A stretch of DNA of 64,000 nucleotides from Montifringilla adamsi (Eukaryota > Chordata > Aves > Passeriformes > Passeridae): contig JAGGNK010008559.1 in the NCBI GenBank assembly GCA_017590115.1, forward strand, positions 5,759,888 to 5,823,887. Direction: 5' to 3'. Positions 24,601-37,813 of this stretch are shown here, piece after piece. The translations under genes were made by a program, and so were the position numbers. Under the pieces are notes generated by a model. It saw only the letters and a program-made list of their open reading frames with translations, searched no databases and was not told the DNA's origin. Positions within the stretch are counted from its first letter, which is position 1. Every line of letters begins with the position of its first letter.

Positions 24601-27600
24601 GTATTTTCCCACACAAGTTAAAGGGCCATTCAGAATCCCAAATAATAATTTACCTCAAAAGAATCTGCTCATTATGTGCTTTGCCTGGCCCTCATGGTCT
24701 TGCAAAGCCCTCTGAATAGTCAGGCCTGAAATACTCTCCTGCTGCCTGTAACACTGGCCTTTCTTTCTTTTCATGTAACTGCAAACAGAAACTCCTTATT
24801 CACAAAGGAAGAGGTTATTAAACTCAGCAGAGTTATTCTAAAAAAGATAGAAATGAACTTTGACTGCAATCTTAAGTGTGAGTCTTGCCTGGAAAGCTGT
24901 TTGACACACAAAAGGCAAGCAGGGAGCACAGATTCAAGGCTGACCATTGTCATGGGTAGTCACCATTAGGCTGACAAGAGAGTAATCCGCTACCTCACTT
25001 TGTTATGAATGGTCCTTTAAATTTGTTACTTTTATGGAGGGATCCTTTAAGCTGCATGTTCTCTTGACATGAACCTCTCTGTTTTAAAACAAGGCATACA
25101 TCTCAAAATTATTTAGATGTTTGTGGTTGACACTACTCAGTTGCATCACTTATGCCAGAGTGACTCAGATGAGCAACATGAAGAGAGATAAATCTAAGCA
25201 GCTGGAGTCCTGTCTGATTAAATCTTTAAATCCATAGTGGTTCACCTGTAAAACAGCATCACGATCATGACATGAAAACTAAGCTGGTGGTTAGCCAATG
25301 AAAGTGCACCACAGACCTCCAAAGGCCAAGATTTAACTCACCTGCTTGTTTTAAACAGGATGATGAATGACAGTGAAAAAGGCACTCAGTCTCCCTTCCT
25401 TTAATGCCCTTCTTTGTTTAATAGCTGGACTGCCCAGCTATAATATTTCTTTTACAAACAAAGCTTACTAACTCCACTCCAAACCTGAAGTATTAAAGCT
25501 CTTCTCTCTGCTAACCTTTGCCTGGTGCACAAATTGCCACAACAACCTCGCAGCTACTGTGATGAAGGTACGATGCCTTGGAAAAAAACATGGTCTGGAG
25601 CTGGTCAGAATGATTGTTAGCACCAGCCACACTTGATAATAATAAAAGAGATAATCTGTATTTAACTATCTTGTTGGTAACCATCAAGAAATCAAATGAG
25701 CTAATTACTATTTCCTTTCTTTCCCCACTGATCGGCAATCCCTGGATGAATGCTGTATAAACCAGAAAAATTTTTGTGACCATCCTTTAGTAATTGACCT
25801 TTAGCTCTCCCCATTTCATTTGCCCTAAGTGTTAATTGACTTTGAAAAAGCAGTATATTATCCTTTTAGAAAAGAAAGTCTGATTTGTGCCCGCCAACAT
25901 CTCACAGCATCAAAGCCCTGTTAAATCATAGAGCAATACAGCTGAAAATGAGTCTCCAGAAGAAATGGAAAGAGGGTGGGGGAAGGAAGGAGAATGGTTA
26001 TTGACAGAGCTCCACTGCCATCTAGAGAGAATCTGCACCAACCAATTTTCTGAAAGAGAGGCTGTTAGTCAAAATATTTCCATTCTGATGTTGGGGGAGG
26101 TAGGAACTCCACTCAGGTTCACTTCTGTTAATTTTTTAACCAATTTTTAGTAATCTGCACAAAAAGCATATCATATCCTGGAGTATAACCTACCATGAAT
26201 TGTGTAGAAATCATGGGAGCAAGCTTTAAAGGTTCACTTACAAGCTCCCCTGAAATGATGTACGGTATCTGTACAGTTTTGTTTCAAAGAAGCTTCTTTG
26301 AAGAGGTAAGTATCTTTGTAGAAAGGTGCTTCATTCCTAAACAATTTACATTTTAAAGGACATGTTACATCCTTGGCAGCTGCCTTGTCAGTAAGAGAGA
26401 AAAAAAGATTGTGCTATGCAGGGTAAGATTTTTTTACTCCTTCAAGTATATAAAATTTTATTTTCTTCACGTTTTATATGAGATCAGGAGGCACCCACAG
26501 AACACGTTACTAGTAAGAGTCTACTTTAATCTGACTGATTTAATTTACTGTGTCTCTGACCAAAAAGCCACAGAACTCCATTCAGTGTATGAGAGAGGTC
26601 AGCGGCTATAAAAGCTGGAGAAGTGTCCCTCACTGGGAGCAGCTAAGCTAATTACAGTCTCAAAGCAGCTGACACAACCTGGCTAAGTGCATCTGGAACA
26701 AAAGGAATTATTTTAAGGTACAGCCAGCAACTAATTCAACTGTGTCATTAATGAACCTCAAAATGGAGGGTTCATTGCTGCTGTGTCACAAAAACACTCA
26801 CACAAGTGACTTGTGGTGCTCTTGGTCTCCATCGCTTATGGATTTACCTTCTGATTAAAGAGCAGTGTGGGGCTTTTAACTGCCATCATCTGTCTACTGA
26901 CTCTGAAAATTTCAAAATCAAGACCTGTTTGAGGACTGCTAGTCTGCCGCTGTTAAAAAGGCAGCCAGGATATTTCTCATAGTACAGAGTGGTTTGTGTT
27001 TGCTTACTTTGTGACATTCTATTGGACTGAAATATCTTAAGATAAAAAAGTAGTAAATTAGTTTGTGGTTACTTCCTTTAGCTAGCTAGTTAGGTGCCCT
27101 GTGGTTGCCTACTTTGGCAGCAGTAGTGACTTAATAGTGCACATAAAATTATAATGGTAGCTAAACTTTGGTTAAATATATGTTAAACCTGATACATTAT
27201 GCAATTATGAGAGTATCTGAAGTATTTTTCATCTTATTTCTTGACTAAATACAGCACCTCAAAACAGGTTTATCAGGGAAATAATATTCCTTTTCTCTGA
27301 ACACACTGAATACAGTTAGGTTTGCTAAGCCAAGAAGCGCTTTCAGTGAGGTGACTGTCAGTCTTCTTGCTCCTATCAATGCTGACACTGATGATTCCTG
27401 GATGGAAGAACACAGTAGTTGTGAATGATGGGTTTATGAAGAGTGGGAATCCAACACTTCAATCAAATATTGGGAAACAGAGCACAGAATACTGAATCAG
27501 ATGTCTGAGTGGATGGATCTCCCAGTCCAAATGTGATGCAAAATGCAGGAGGCATTTCTGCCAGTGAGCACAGCCAAGAGGCTTGTCCTGAGGAAAAACC

Positions 27601-28411
27601 CAAATGCACCTTTAAAAAGCAATTTTTGTTTTTTACTGACAAATACAATTAAGCTGTGCAGTTCAGGGGGAGAAAGATAGCTGTAAGAAGAGTTACTGTG
27701 AAAGTTACACACTTACAACAAGGCTAGACTGGGCTTTTTGCTGTTATTCTGTTTCTTATCTTGTCCAGAGACCTTGAAGACAGTCCTGAAATAATGACAA
27801 AGAATAACAGCTCACCCTATAGTAATAGTGCATTAAAACTGAACCAGATAAATGTCAAAAACAAGAGCATTTTAGACAGAGAACTGCTTCTGGTGAAGCA
27901 TAAGTACAGGGTTTCTTTGCTTTCTTCTTTTATTAGAGGCAAATAAATTCAGCCCATAATGCTTGCAACATGAAAACCAGCACCTCATCTGGTATATTTT
28001 ACACTAGAAGTTCTTTTTGGTATTATTTCCAGTAGACAGTCTTGTTGCTATCAGACAAAAAGTACATCAGCTTGTTATAGATGGAAGAGAACATCCATAT
28101 TGTGAAAATTAAAAGATAGCATCTCTTCTGTGTCTAGAATTTATTGTGGAGTTCAAAGGGCATTGTTGAAATTCTGTTTGATTTGTACTTGCAACTGGAT
28201 ATAATAGGATAGGCTTCATGTAGATATGGATCTCTCAGCCTTTTCTGAAGGCTGTCTTAAAATATTATATTTCAAGGGACATAAATAAAACTCCTTTACA
28301 GTGTGACTGTAATCAGCTTATGTCACATCTTGATGCTTCCTTCCCCTGGCTTCCAGGCTTTCTCTTCTTTTTTGCTGAAACTCTTTATTTCTAAGGGTAG
28401 ACTCTGCCCCA

Positions 28412-28420
<9 letters not shown>

Positions 28421-28453
<33 letters not shown>
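28421..28453. repeat. T33 homopolymer
   Basis: Thirty-three T bases in a row between ttttttctc and cttgcaa. Read on the minus strand this is a long A-run. No retrocopy body is recognisable on the adjoining side. Confidence 0.9.
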
Positions 28454-29070
28454 CTTGCAAAATGACTGGTACAATAAGACCAAGCACCCTTCTTAAAGGT
28501 AACTGTCATGTCAGCATCCAGTCCTTGCTCAAAATGAAATTCCTAGAACATCATCATTCATGCTAGGTATTTTCATTCATTTTAGCAAAAAGGAAGGCAT
28601 ACATAAATCTTTCTCCTTCTTTCACAACCTCTTTTCTCATAGATTCATTGGCTGAGAATTCTTATTTGAGCTGGAGCCTGAATTAAGTAGGCTTCATATT
28701 AAATGCCAGGTAAAACATGGTTACATTGCTGCACCATAACATTTTATGATTTGTAAGACATTTATTTTTGTACTGATTTTAAATATTTTGAAGAACAGGC
28801 TGGGTCTGCTCTGTAGAAAGCAAAAGCAGAAATTTGATGTTGTTTGCCTGGCTTTTTCAGTGATCAATGCAAGGACTAACCACAAGTCTATCAGTTACTT
28901 GAAGTTAAAAGTTGCCATTCTCACACAAATGTCAGGAACCTGCCTTGTTGGTATAGAGTATCTTGAGCTGGATCTTGACAGAATATCATCATGGAGGCAT
29001 GTAACCATGACAATTGATATGAAAATCAAACCATCTTTCTCAGGAATAGCCAATATCATCATGCCCTATC

Positions 29071-29117
29071 ACATATATATATATGTATACACACACACAC
29101 ACATATATATAGTATAC
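29071..29117. repeat. (TA)n/(CA)n compound microsatellite
   Basis: A TA-rich block, then about seven CA units, then a second TA block. Alternating purine-pyrimidine tracts of this kind are prone to slippage. Confidence 0.9.
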
Positions 29118-31930
29118 AGAAGAGCCTTGTAATAAGGAGACAGGAATAAATAAACAGGGAGTAGGTATGCTCTTCCGTTCTTCACAAGTAAACTCTAGGG
29201 ATAACCCCTCTAAATTTCTCTGCTTTTTAAAGGGCTGCCACAACCTTTTGTTCAGCCTTTTGGAGACCTGACTCTAAGCAGCATCCAGCTCCTCATGATT
29301 GCTGCAAATTATTGCCTGTATTCACTTTAATATGTGAGACATAAGAGGTGAGGTGCTTGGGAGCACAAAAACCAGCAAGCACACGAGAGCCAGAATGTAC
29401 TTATTGACTAGAGGCAGACCCAAGTGGAAGAAGCTGACTTGTGGAGTACTTTAATATTAGTATTGATTTTGTTTATTTTATCAACATGAGAAGGGGGAAA
29501 ATGCAGCAAAGCGATGAAATGTGACGATGGTACGGAACGGGTGAGTCAACAAATGCACAATAGGGAAGCAATCAAATTCTCATGGATTTGGCTAAGCTAA
29601 AATCACGGGCAGATAAGTGGCTTACAAAATTCAATTTGAAAAAAAGGTAAGATACTGAATCTGTGGATAAAATAACAGGAAAAGGGAACTCTGTTTTCAA
29701 TGGACAGGGAAGTGACTGCTGAAAAGCTGTGCATTTTAGCATTTCAATGGAGAGACCTGCGTGCAGTAAACTCAGGTTTCTCTAAAAAAAGCTGCCTTCC
29801 TGCCAGCACTTCTTTTTCAGCAGTTGCTGCTGTGTGGTAAGACAGTAGCCAGAAGAGAGAAATAAAATCTTCAACTTTTGTCCAATTGGGTCTTTTTCAT
29901 ATTAAAAAACAGGGAAGAAAAAAATATTTAAGAACACAAAAATTAAAGGAGATTATGCTAATACCACATTAGATTAAGTACTATAAAAGTGACATTCATA
30001 GTACATGCATCACTGTGATTACAAAAATGAAAGTTGGGAAAGTAGGATGCAAAGAAGACAACAAGGAGATGTATATTGGTTAATACTAAATACTTACTTA
30101 GGCAGTCTGTGGAACATTTGGAACACAGTGAAGAAGATTAACCACATCACTCTTACTGGCTTTACAAGAAGAACAAATCCCGAGATATTGTTGTGAATCC
30201 TGTAAACATACTGTTAAGAGGGAAAGGGAAAAATAAAATCCAAACCCTGACATCTGAGACAGGATTTACTAAGGAATGCAAAATCCCAGAGCTGTCAGGA
30301 TTATATCAGCAACTTTTGCACTACTGAGAGCTTCCAAGCACTGGTAACAGCACTTTGACCCCAAACTTTCTGTGCCATGCCAGTAATAGTGAGAATCTGT
30401 TATTTCTGAATATTTTACTCATCAGTAGTACAGTTAGAACTGTCACGAGATTGATTTCTGATTAACTTTCCATTGTAGCCTGTCTGTCTCCCCAGTTTTC
30501 CACTCCTTCATCTAATTCAGAAAGGTTAAAAAGGAAAAATGCCTTCCAGAATTCACTAAGAAAAAGAGAACTAACATTTCCCTGGCTGTCAAACATAGCA
30601 GCAGTCAGAGTACCCACAGAACACATCACACAGACAAGATCACATCCTGGAATCTCAACAGTTCAACTAAACTGATTTATAACAGAAATCAAAAAAAATT
30701 ATTAATAAATAAAAGACCCCAGTAAAGTACCAAACATGGAAATATTTGGGGAAGAAAGAGCTAATGAAGGCTTTGCTCTGCCCTTCAATTATTTTGAGGA
30801 AAAGCAGAGCATGTTTTTCTCCAAAGATTTCTAGGTCACATGCACACACATTTCATGCAAAGGCAGGTTCTGTTTTTATTTCAAACAGTGTAAAGCTTGT
30901 TTGGACCAAAAATACTCTGTGAGAACTTTCCATTTAATGGCTAAATATTACTAGTAATGGTTTGTTATGGTTTTTGGTTTGTTTTTTGTTGTTGGTTTTT
31001 TTTTTCACAAGCCATTACAGTCAAACTGATCCCAAAGTCTACAATGCCTTTGTAATGTCTTCAGCACCACCTGACAGAAAGAGCCAGTGAAACTTGGCCA
31101 AAAAGGCTGCTCATTTCTTTCACACAGCCAGAAGATCCTGGCAGTACACAGACATGGAGTACTGAAAATTTCTTTAAAATTTTGTGGATAATAAGACTAC
31201 TGCTAGAGGCTGAATACTAATTGCCTGAAATCAAAGTAAAATAAAAGGTAACACTTGCTGCTGTTGATTTGACAGCTGGTAATTTCCTCAAACCTGAGAG
31301 AGAATCCTTGGGCTGAGACAGCTTTTAGAAACACAAAAATGCACATTCCTGTAGGAGGCAACATAGAAGCAGGGCCTTGAGGATGGAACCTGGTCTTTAT
31401 TTAATAGACTGGCAGCTTTAGGAAAGAAATCCAGCCCATGTGCAAATGTGCCTGCAGCTAATGAGTGCATGTGCAGCTCAGAAGGATTACAGACCTCCAC
31501 AGAAAACTCTAAAGATGGAAGTTTTAGATTAGATTTAGAATCTAATGGGGGAGATGAGTAATAATTTGTAAATAATTCAGAAGAACCTTATGTGAATTTC
31601 TTATGTGAATATGTATATTTCTTTTGTGTGGCAAGAGCCCATTAGCATTATGGGTGGTCACCTGGTTTTTAATCACAAAAATGGTGATTATAGTCGTGCA
31701 TGATATCAGCTGCCCAGGTCTGACATGCTACAACAATCCAGTGACTGATTCTGCAACAGCACTTGCAGCCAAACAAATAGTACAAATATTTCCTCCAGTT
31801 ACACCAGTAAAGGCATCTTACCTTACCCAGTGAGGATATGTTGCACAATACCTGAATTCTGAGATGAAATGTGCCCATATTTTTTGCAATCTGAAGACCA
31901 TTTGGTTTCCAAACCACTTTTCACAGGTTA

Positions 31931-31977
31931 AGATATGATATAATTATATATATCATATAATATGATATGATATAATT
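31931..31977. repeat. AT-rich inverted repeat
   Basis: The tract is nearly pure A/T and built from atatgata and tatcatat units. ATATGATATA pairs perfectly with a following TATATCATAT, giving a 10-bp AT hairpin, and a further copy of atatgatata follows. Confidence 0.7.
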
Positions 31978-32548
31978 CAGTTGATCTTACAGCTTTTTCA
32001 GATTAAGATGCTTTTACAGCAACAGTAAAGGAATGGTATGGCAGAGTGCATCTATGCATGTTCTCATCCACCCCAACATTGAAAAGAGAATTTACTGGTG
32101 TTATGAAGCCTACTCTCTAAGCACCATTCTGTGGGTATACTGTAACCTGTCAGTGTCTGGTTTAAGCCCATATTTAACTTTTTATTAACCTTTCAGAAAA
32201 CACAGAAGTGGTAGTTTAATGCTAACTGAAGTGACAATGTTAAAGCAGCTTGGGGAGAGGTAAAGCCAAAAAAGCAGGCAAACCTGGACCTTGATTGGGT
32301 GAGTTTATTCATTGCTCTCTGGTCTTGACCCTCTGGTTTCAGAAGCAGCACTACTGTGTAAATAAAATTTCACTCAGAGTGTGTAATACACATCACCAGC
32401 TTTGCCTCCATTCTAAAGTCACATCTAGACAGAATGGGAAGTGGCATTAGAAAAAGATTTGAGATATCAATATATTCTTGTCCCAAATGCAATCATTTGT
32501 GTTAATACAGTAACTGTGTATCCACAGTGATTGAAGTATGCCGAAGGG

Positions 32549-32977
32549 TGTGGCATTCACATTCTCTGAAAAAATCCCTTCACTCAGGGTTTTCTCCTGG
32601 GAAGCTGAAAGGCAGCGAGAGAGGCCTCAGAGAAAAGGAAAACAATTCTTATCTCATTTGCTTCTCCTGTGTTGTGCTTGTGTGGAATGTGTTTGGGGAT
32701 TGTTTACCCACAGGTGATTATTTCATTGGACTCTGGTGTGAATTGTTTTGACTCATTGGCCAGTTGGGGCCAAGCTGTGTCGGGACTCTGGAAAGAGTCA
32801 CAAGTTTTCATTATTATCTTTTTAGCATTCAGTAAGTATCTTTTCTGTATTCTTTAGTATAGTTTTGTATAATATTCTTTAATATAATATAGTATAATAA
32901 AGTAATAAATTAGCCTTCTGATAAGATGGAGTCAGATGCATCATTCCTGCCTTCGTCAGGGCACCTTGTTTACAATG
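32549..32977 (+). mobile_element. Solo LTR, class II-like songbird ERV
   Basis: A 429-bp LTR starting TGTGGCATTCAC and flanked by a perfect 6-bp direct repeat, gaaggg, at 32543-32548 and 32978-32983. A 6-bp duplication is the usual size for class II (ERVK-like) integration. Internal landmarks in order are a purine-rich U3 start, an inverted CCAAT box (actcattggccag), a TAATATA-rich tract, and a polyadenylation signal AATAAA at 32896-32901. No gag, pol or env sequence adjoins, so it is a solo LTR left by recombination. The 3' end tttacaatg does not finish in the canonical CA, so the exact last bases may be off by a few. The copy at 37814 is the same family on the same strand. Confidence 0.85.
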
Positions 32978-33598
32978 GAAGGGTCCTACAGACCAATTTA
33001 CAAACAATGCCCCAACCCTGCTCAAAGACCCTGTAAATCTACAGAAAACTAAATCCATGAGCATCTCCAGCTCACTTGCCTGAAGTTGTGTGTGTGCCTA
33101 ACAGCTTGTAAGAGCTGGGCCTGAACAACAAATTACATTCCTTATGCTTCTGTGGTTGACCATGGAACTGTTTCATCCCCAGCCATCAACACAACGCAGC
33201 CACTCAGGCGGGAGAGTGCCTGACCTCGTGGTGCTACAGGGAGAATTGCAGGTAGGGTGATTAAAATTACTCAGACAGAATGAGTTTTAAAACATGAAGC
33301 ATATAAATTATCTAGTCTTGCCAGTGCCATGGGGACAAGCTACACAGCAACTTTCATACACCTGCTCTCAGTTCCACACAGGCGTGGCTGGAAGGTGAAA
33401 GTTGGAATCTTGGCATCAGGCAGAGGAGAAAGCAGAGAGGTGGACTTCCTGCCAGCACCTTGATAATGAGGGCACAGAAGGAAGCAAAACCATGGGAATT
33501 ATCAAGCTAAAAAGCATTTCTTTAGCTACAGTATTCATTGTACCCAAAGGAAAAGGATCATTTCATCAGCTGACTGCTGGTAGAAGCAAAGTGCCGGA

Positions 33599-33612
33599 CT
33601 GCCATCTACTGG
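33599..33612 (-). promoter_or_regulatory. CTCF-like binding motif
   Basis: Read on the minus strand the site is CCAGTAGATGGCAG, which fits every position of the short CTCF consensus CCASYAGRKGGCRS. It lies about 0.6 kb to the right of the 32549-32977 LTR and in a locally less AT-rich stretch. The match is by sequence only; occupancy is unknown. Confidence 0.4.
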
Positions 33613-34793
33613 CACCAGCCGTATCTCAGCGGTGAGGAAACAGAAATTAAATAAAAGGATTTTTGGTGGTTCCTGCAGGACTTGGCTCTTGGTGGTACCA
33701 TGCCAAAAAGCCACACTGGGCTGCACCACCAAGGTAAGTTTTGCCTACAGCAGCGATATTAAAATACATCCAGAAGTACAAAGACTCTGATCCTTCCTGA
33801 CATGCGCTGCAAACATAGCAGGGACAAGCTTAAGTTCTGACAGAAAAAACCAAAAGCAGCAGAAAACTGCAGACCAAATGTCTGCAAAACTTGAGGCAGG
33901 TTCTACCCAGCTAGCACACAAATCCAGCAGAACAAAAATGTATTAATCAGCCTGAAGAGTATTTTTCTCTCAGGAAAACCAGCACCTTTTAATATACACT
34001 CATGCTGTGCATTCTTATGACATGCATCTCAGCCTAAGCTGGTGAAGCCTTCAACTCACTGTTTTCTTCTGAAATTATTAATAAATTCTAAGGCTTAATA
34101 AATATTATAAATTAACTGGCTATTTAGGCCCAAAAAAAATGCATGCCAAGAAAATCAAGTGCATACATTTTCTTCTGCTATTATTCTTCTGGTATTCCCT
34201 AGATCTTCCTTAACTATAAAATCATTTATGTTTAAAATTGGGCTGTCCAACTGTTCTATTAATTCCTCATCCTCATTACATACTAAAACATCCATTCAGC
34301 ATTTTTTTCCTCTACTAATGTAACAAAGTCATCCGCTCAATGAAATTTACTGCTTGCCTTTTTTTTTCCCTGTGTATACAAGAAATTGTTGTGCATTTTG
34401 TATTAGGTCTTTATTATCTAGTAATGATGGCTTGCTAATTAAATTGGGGTTTAATAGCATAGTTAAATTCTAATTTATGTTTTTGGAGCTTTGTTTAATT
34501 CCTTTAGTTAAAATGTAATCACTTTCTCACTATTATCTGATATTACATAGGAATAAAAAAAGAATATCAACTCCTCATATTCAGCTGATTTTCTTCTATT
34601 AAATCTTATTACTTTTTTAACTGAGAAACTTTTTTAACCACTCTAAACTGATTTGAGGGCAGGAGGCAGCTGTGTAATTTCTGTGGATTCAGCTCCTTGC
34701 AGGAATCAACTTTCTGCAGCTCCCTGGGATCCCACTGCACACATTGCTTGTACACACAGCATCCTCGGGGGTGAATCACAGCTGACTGACAGA

Positions 34794-34817
34794 TTTTTTT
34801 TTTTTTTTTTTTTTTTT
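34794..34817. repeat. T24 homopolymer
   Basis: Twenty-four T bases between gactgacaga and gcaacag. No associated retrocopy is recognised. Confidence 0.9.
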
Positions 34818-35239
34818 GCAACAGTTATGCATGAAAACAGACAAGTAAAGAAAACAGAACAGCTCTTTACCCTTCCCTTCTCAGGCTGTGAAAAACTGCC
34901 CCTAAGCAAATCTGTTTCTAGCGACTTTCCTAGGAGCCACTTTGCGGACTGAAATGGGACTTTAGGAGTGATTGCAGCCCCAGCTGTGCCTCAGAGTGAT
35001 GCTCCTCCCTGTACTCTCACCAGAGCACGTTCTGCTCTTAAATCGTTGCTTTTGAGAACAGCTTTTTTACAGCCAGTCCAGCAGGAGGTGAAAAGCAAAG
35101 TATTTATTCCATGCATTGTGTAAGACAGAGTTCAACTATAAGGAGAGAACTGAGTTCTACAGAAGATTTCATCCAGTAATTCATACAGCATATCTTGACA
35201 AAAACAATTAATTGCCTTAGTAGAGAACAACACCGAGGC

Positions 35240-35240
<1 letters not shown>

Positions 35241-35293
<53 letters not shown>
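35241..35293. repeat. A53 homopolymer
   Basis: Fifty-three uninterrupted A bases, the longest pure run in the window, sit between accgaggcc and ccttttg. The upstream sequence has no AATAAA close by and no recognisable transcript, and no flanking duplication is clear, so a retrocopy tail is not demonstrated. The length is at the edge of what sequencing resolves well. Confidence 0.9.
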
Positions 35294-35298
<5 letters not shown>

Positions 35299-35816
35299 TG
35301 AAAGCTACATTTCCGATATTTGAATTTTGAGTCAGTAAGGTTGTCTGTAGCCTGGTCACACCAACTTTTACTTTTCAGTCTATTCAGACAGATGGCTCAT
35401 TTTTTTTGCAAACCAATCATTAAATACATGTAAGTTAAACAAAAAGGCACAGCTATTTAAACTACCACTACCACAAAATGAGAACCATTGCATATAAATA
35501 ATCCTGCTCCACTACAAAAAGAGTCAAAACTTTTTTGATTTACAAATTTTGACATTGTTTCATTTCAGCTTCAATATCTTCATTTTTAGAAGCAGCCCTG
35601 GAGAGTCCCTTAAACTGGATTAACCCTTTGCAATTTGCTATTCCTCAGAAGTCAATAAAAGCTCTTTCTTATATGAGATATAAGAAAAGGCCCTGAAATT
35701 AATTACAGGCCTATATCCAGTCTGAGGACAGCTGCAACATGTGCACTGTTTTCTGACGTTACAAGGACAGCTTCTGTGGTTTTGGACTCATAAGTGTAAA
35801 TTTAGTTTTGTACGAC

Positions 35817-35834
35817 AAAAAAAAAAAAAAAAAA
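35817..35834. repeat. A18 homopolymer
   Basis: Eighteen A bases after tttgtacgac. Simple repeat only. Confidence 0.85.
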
Positions 35835-36862
35835 GCCAAATTATAATTTTGTTACAGACATGCAGTACAGAAGACTGAAGGCTTTTATCCTACTCTTGAG
35901 TTATTATTAAAGCTGTTAACATGGGAAGAATTTGCAATTTTAGAACTGCATGTCATTCATCTCTAAAATTATCCAAATCCCTATCTCAGTGACTGCCTTT
36001 AACAATACTATCAGTAGATGAAAGTTTATCAATGATCCTTTGGTAGCATTATTTTAAAAGTTAATATTCTCCCAGAAGCAAGAAAACAGGATGTAATTCC
36101 ATTAATATATTTTCAATATAAGAGTAAAATGACTTTTCCTGATATATTTTTATATATTTTTTAATTTTAAAACTAATTCAATTATACGTTTTTAGTTTTA
36201 TATGTTTAATATATAGCAAATCCACTTGTAAAATGTAAGAGACAACATTAATTTGTTTAGTTTTGACATTTTTAACTTACCTTTAATAAACACTGTCATT
36301 TTCCAGTTGCACATTATGCAGAGAGCATGCTACAATACAAACTATTCATTTACCTTTGTAACAAATGCCAAAATGACTTGGGATTAAATAACCCCAAATT
36401 TCTTCTAGTGCATGGAGGAAAGCTAAGTCCAGAACCACAACTGAAGTCCATAAATGAAAGTTTTAGAGAAGAAAAGGGTAAAATACTTTCAGTATTTTAA
36501 ACACATGGATTTATCTTAGATTTTCTACTAATAATTTCCCACCAAAATTCTCATGGTCCAGTTATGTTACTGGAAGCAGCACAGTGTTAAGGTCTTGTGC
36601 TGCTCCATCCAAACAGAAATGCTATTATTTTAATCTTAGTCACATCTACTCTGCAGCTGAAGTGGTCTTCATATTCTGCACTTTAACCTATGCCTTTTAA
36701 ATATCAATAGTTTGCTCAAAAAATCTAAAAATGTGGATTTTCTAAATAAAATCTCCCAGTGATGTGGGCTGAAATTATCATACCATCAATATGTGAATAT
36801 CTTCATTTTCTCAGCTCTTCCTGTAAATAATTTCTTTTGAGAGAAGAGATTTATTGTCATGT

Positions 36863-36917
36863 AATAAATGTGCACTACACACAATAAAAGTGCACTACAC
36901 ACAATAAATGTGCACTA
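36863..36917. repeat. 20-bp tandem repeat, nearly three units
   Basis: The unit aataaatgtgcactacacac occurs at 36863-36882. A second copy with one change (aataaaag) is at 36883-36902, and a partial third runs to about 36917. The GTGCAC core is itself palindromic. Confidence 0.88.
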
Positions 36918-37264
36918 TTTTTGCACTACAAAGGCTGGATTTATGGAGAAAGCTTTATAAAAAGGAACAGATAACGTTTGTAAACTTCAGAAAAGCATGT
37001 TTTAATGTCAGATATTGTGGCTGGTATCCTGGATTCTACACTTTTGTACCACAGAACTGAAGTTTACAGGGAGATTTCTCCATTGGGCACTGCTGAAACT
37101 AGCCATTACTCATTTCCTAACCTAATGTAGGTATTCAGTGACTGCAGCACAGACTCCTCCAGCCATGGATTATGTCTGGCAAAAGAAGAAGCTCTCTGTC
37201 AGGGCTGAAGTGGGGCTCCACATGGAGAAAACGAGGACCATAAAAGAGAGTTTCTTTTGAGCTC

Positions 37265-37289
37265 TTTTTTTTTTTTTTTTTTTTTTTTT
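37265..37289. repeat. T25 homopolymer
   Basis: Twenty-five T bases between tgagctc and caatggc. Simple repeat only. Confidence 0.9.
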
Positions 37290-37813
37290 CAATGGCAGTT
37301 ATCCACAATGCTTCATGAAACTGAAAAGCCACTGTAAATGCTGGAGAAAGAGATTAAAAGGCAAGTGAAGCAGTGAGGGGCACAAGATAAAGATTCCAAA
37401 TCCATTTCAGCTCCACATGCATGGAATGGAAACAGATATGGGCTTACATGGCATCTATGTTTACACGACAGCGCTGAAAATGTAGGGGTTTGTAAACTAA
37501 CTGTGACTTGAAGCCAGAAGAATCAGACACACCAACACAATAAAATCCATTCAGCTGAACTCAAATAAGCACATAAAAATGCTTAAAATATAATAAAAGT
37601 AGTAAGACCAGGTAAAGAAGAATTAAACAGGAAAGTAACCCTTAAATGTAATTCAGAGCTGTTACAAGTTTGTTTCTACAGTCACCTGTTCTTTCGAGGG
37701 AAAGCAAAATGCTGCATTTTCCAAATGTCTAATTACAGCTGTTCACAAAGGTGATTACAAATTAATAGCAAAAGCTCCAGTTTCCTGAAAAATAGAAAAT
37801 TCATGGACAAGAA

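Larger units (their letters stand above)
24601..32542. other. Non-coding DNA, no gene seen
   Basis: No open frame here exceeds 128 codons and none is recognisable. Simple repeats inside (28421-28453, 29071-29117, 31931-31977) are listed separately. The stretch at 26.6-26.85 kb has clustered CAGCTG and TAATTA-type motifs and could be a regulatory element, but that is inference only. Confidence 0.65.
32984..37807. other. Non-coding DNA between two solo LTRs
   Basis: No retroviral coding sequence, primer-binding site or polypurine tract is seen, so this is host DNA and not a provirus interior. It is rich in simple repeats (34794, 35241, 35817, 36863 and 37265). A CTCF-like motif lies at 33599-33612. 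The stretch 34.05-34.55 kb is very AT-rich with many TAAT cores. No open frame has a recognisable product. Confidence 0.7.

Noticed and set aside
26015..26028. Another CTCF-like core (ctgccatctagaga)
   Set aside because: Only the AGATGGCAG half fits the consensus. The other half mismatches.
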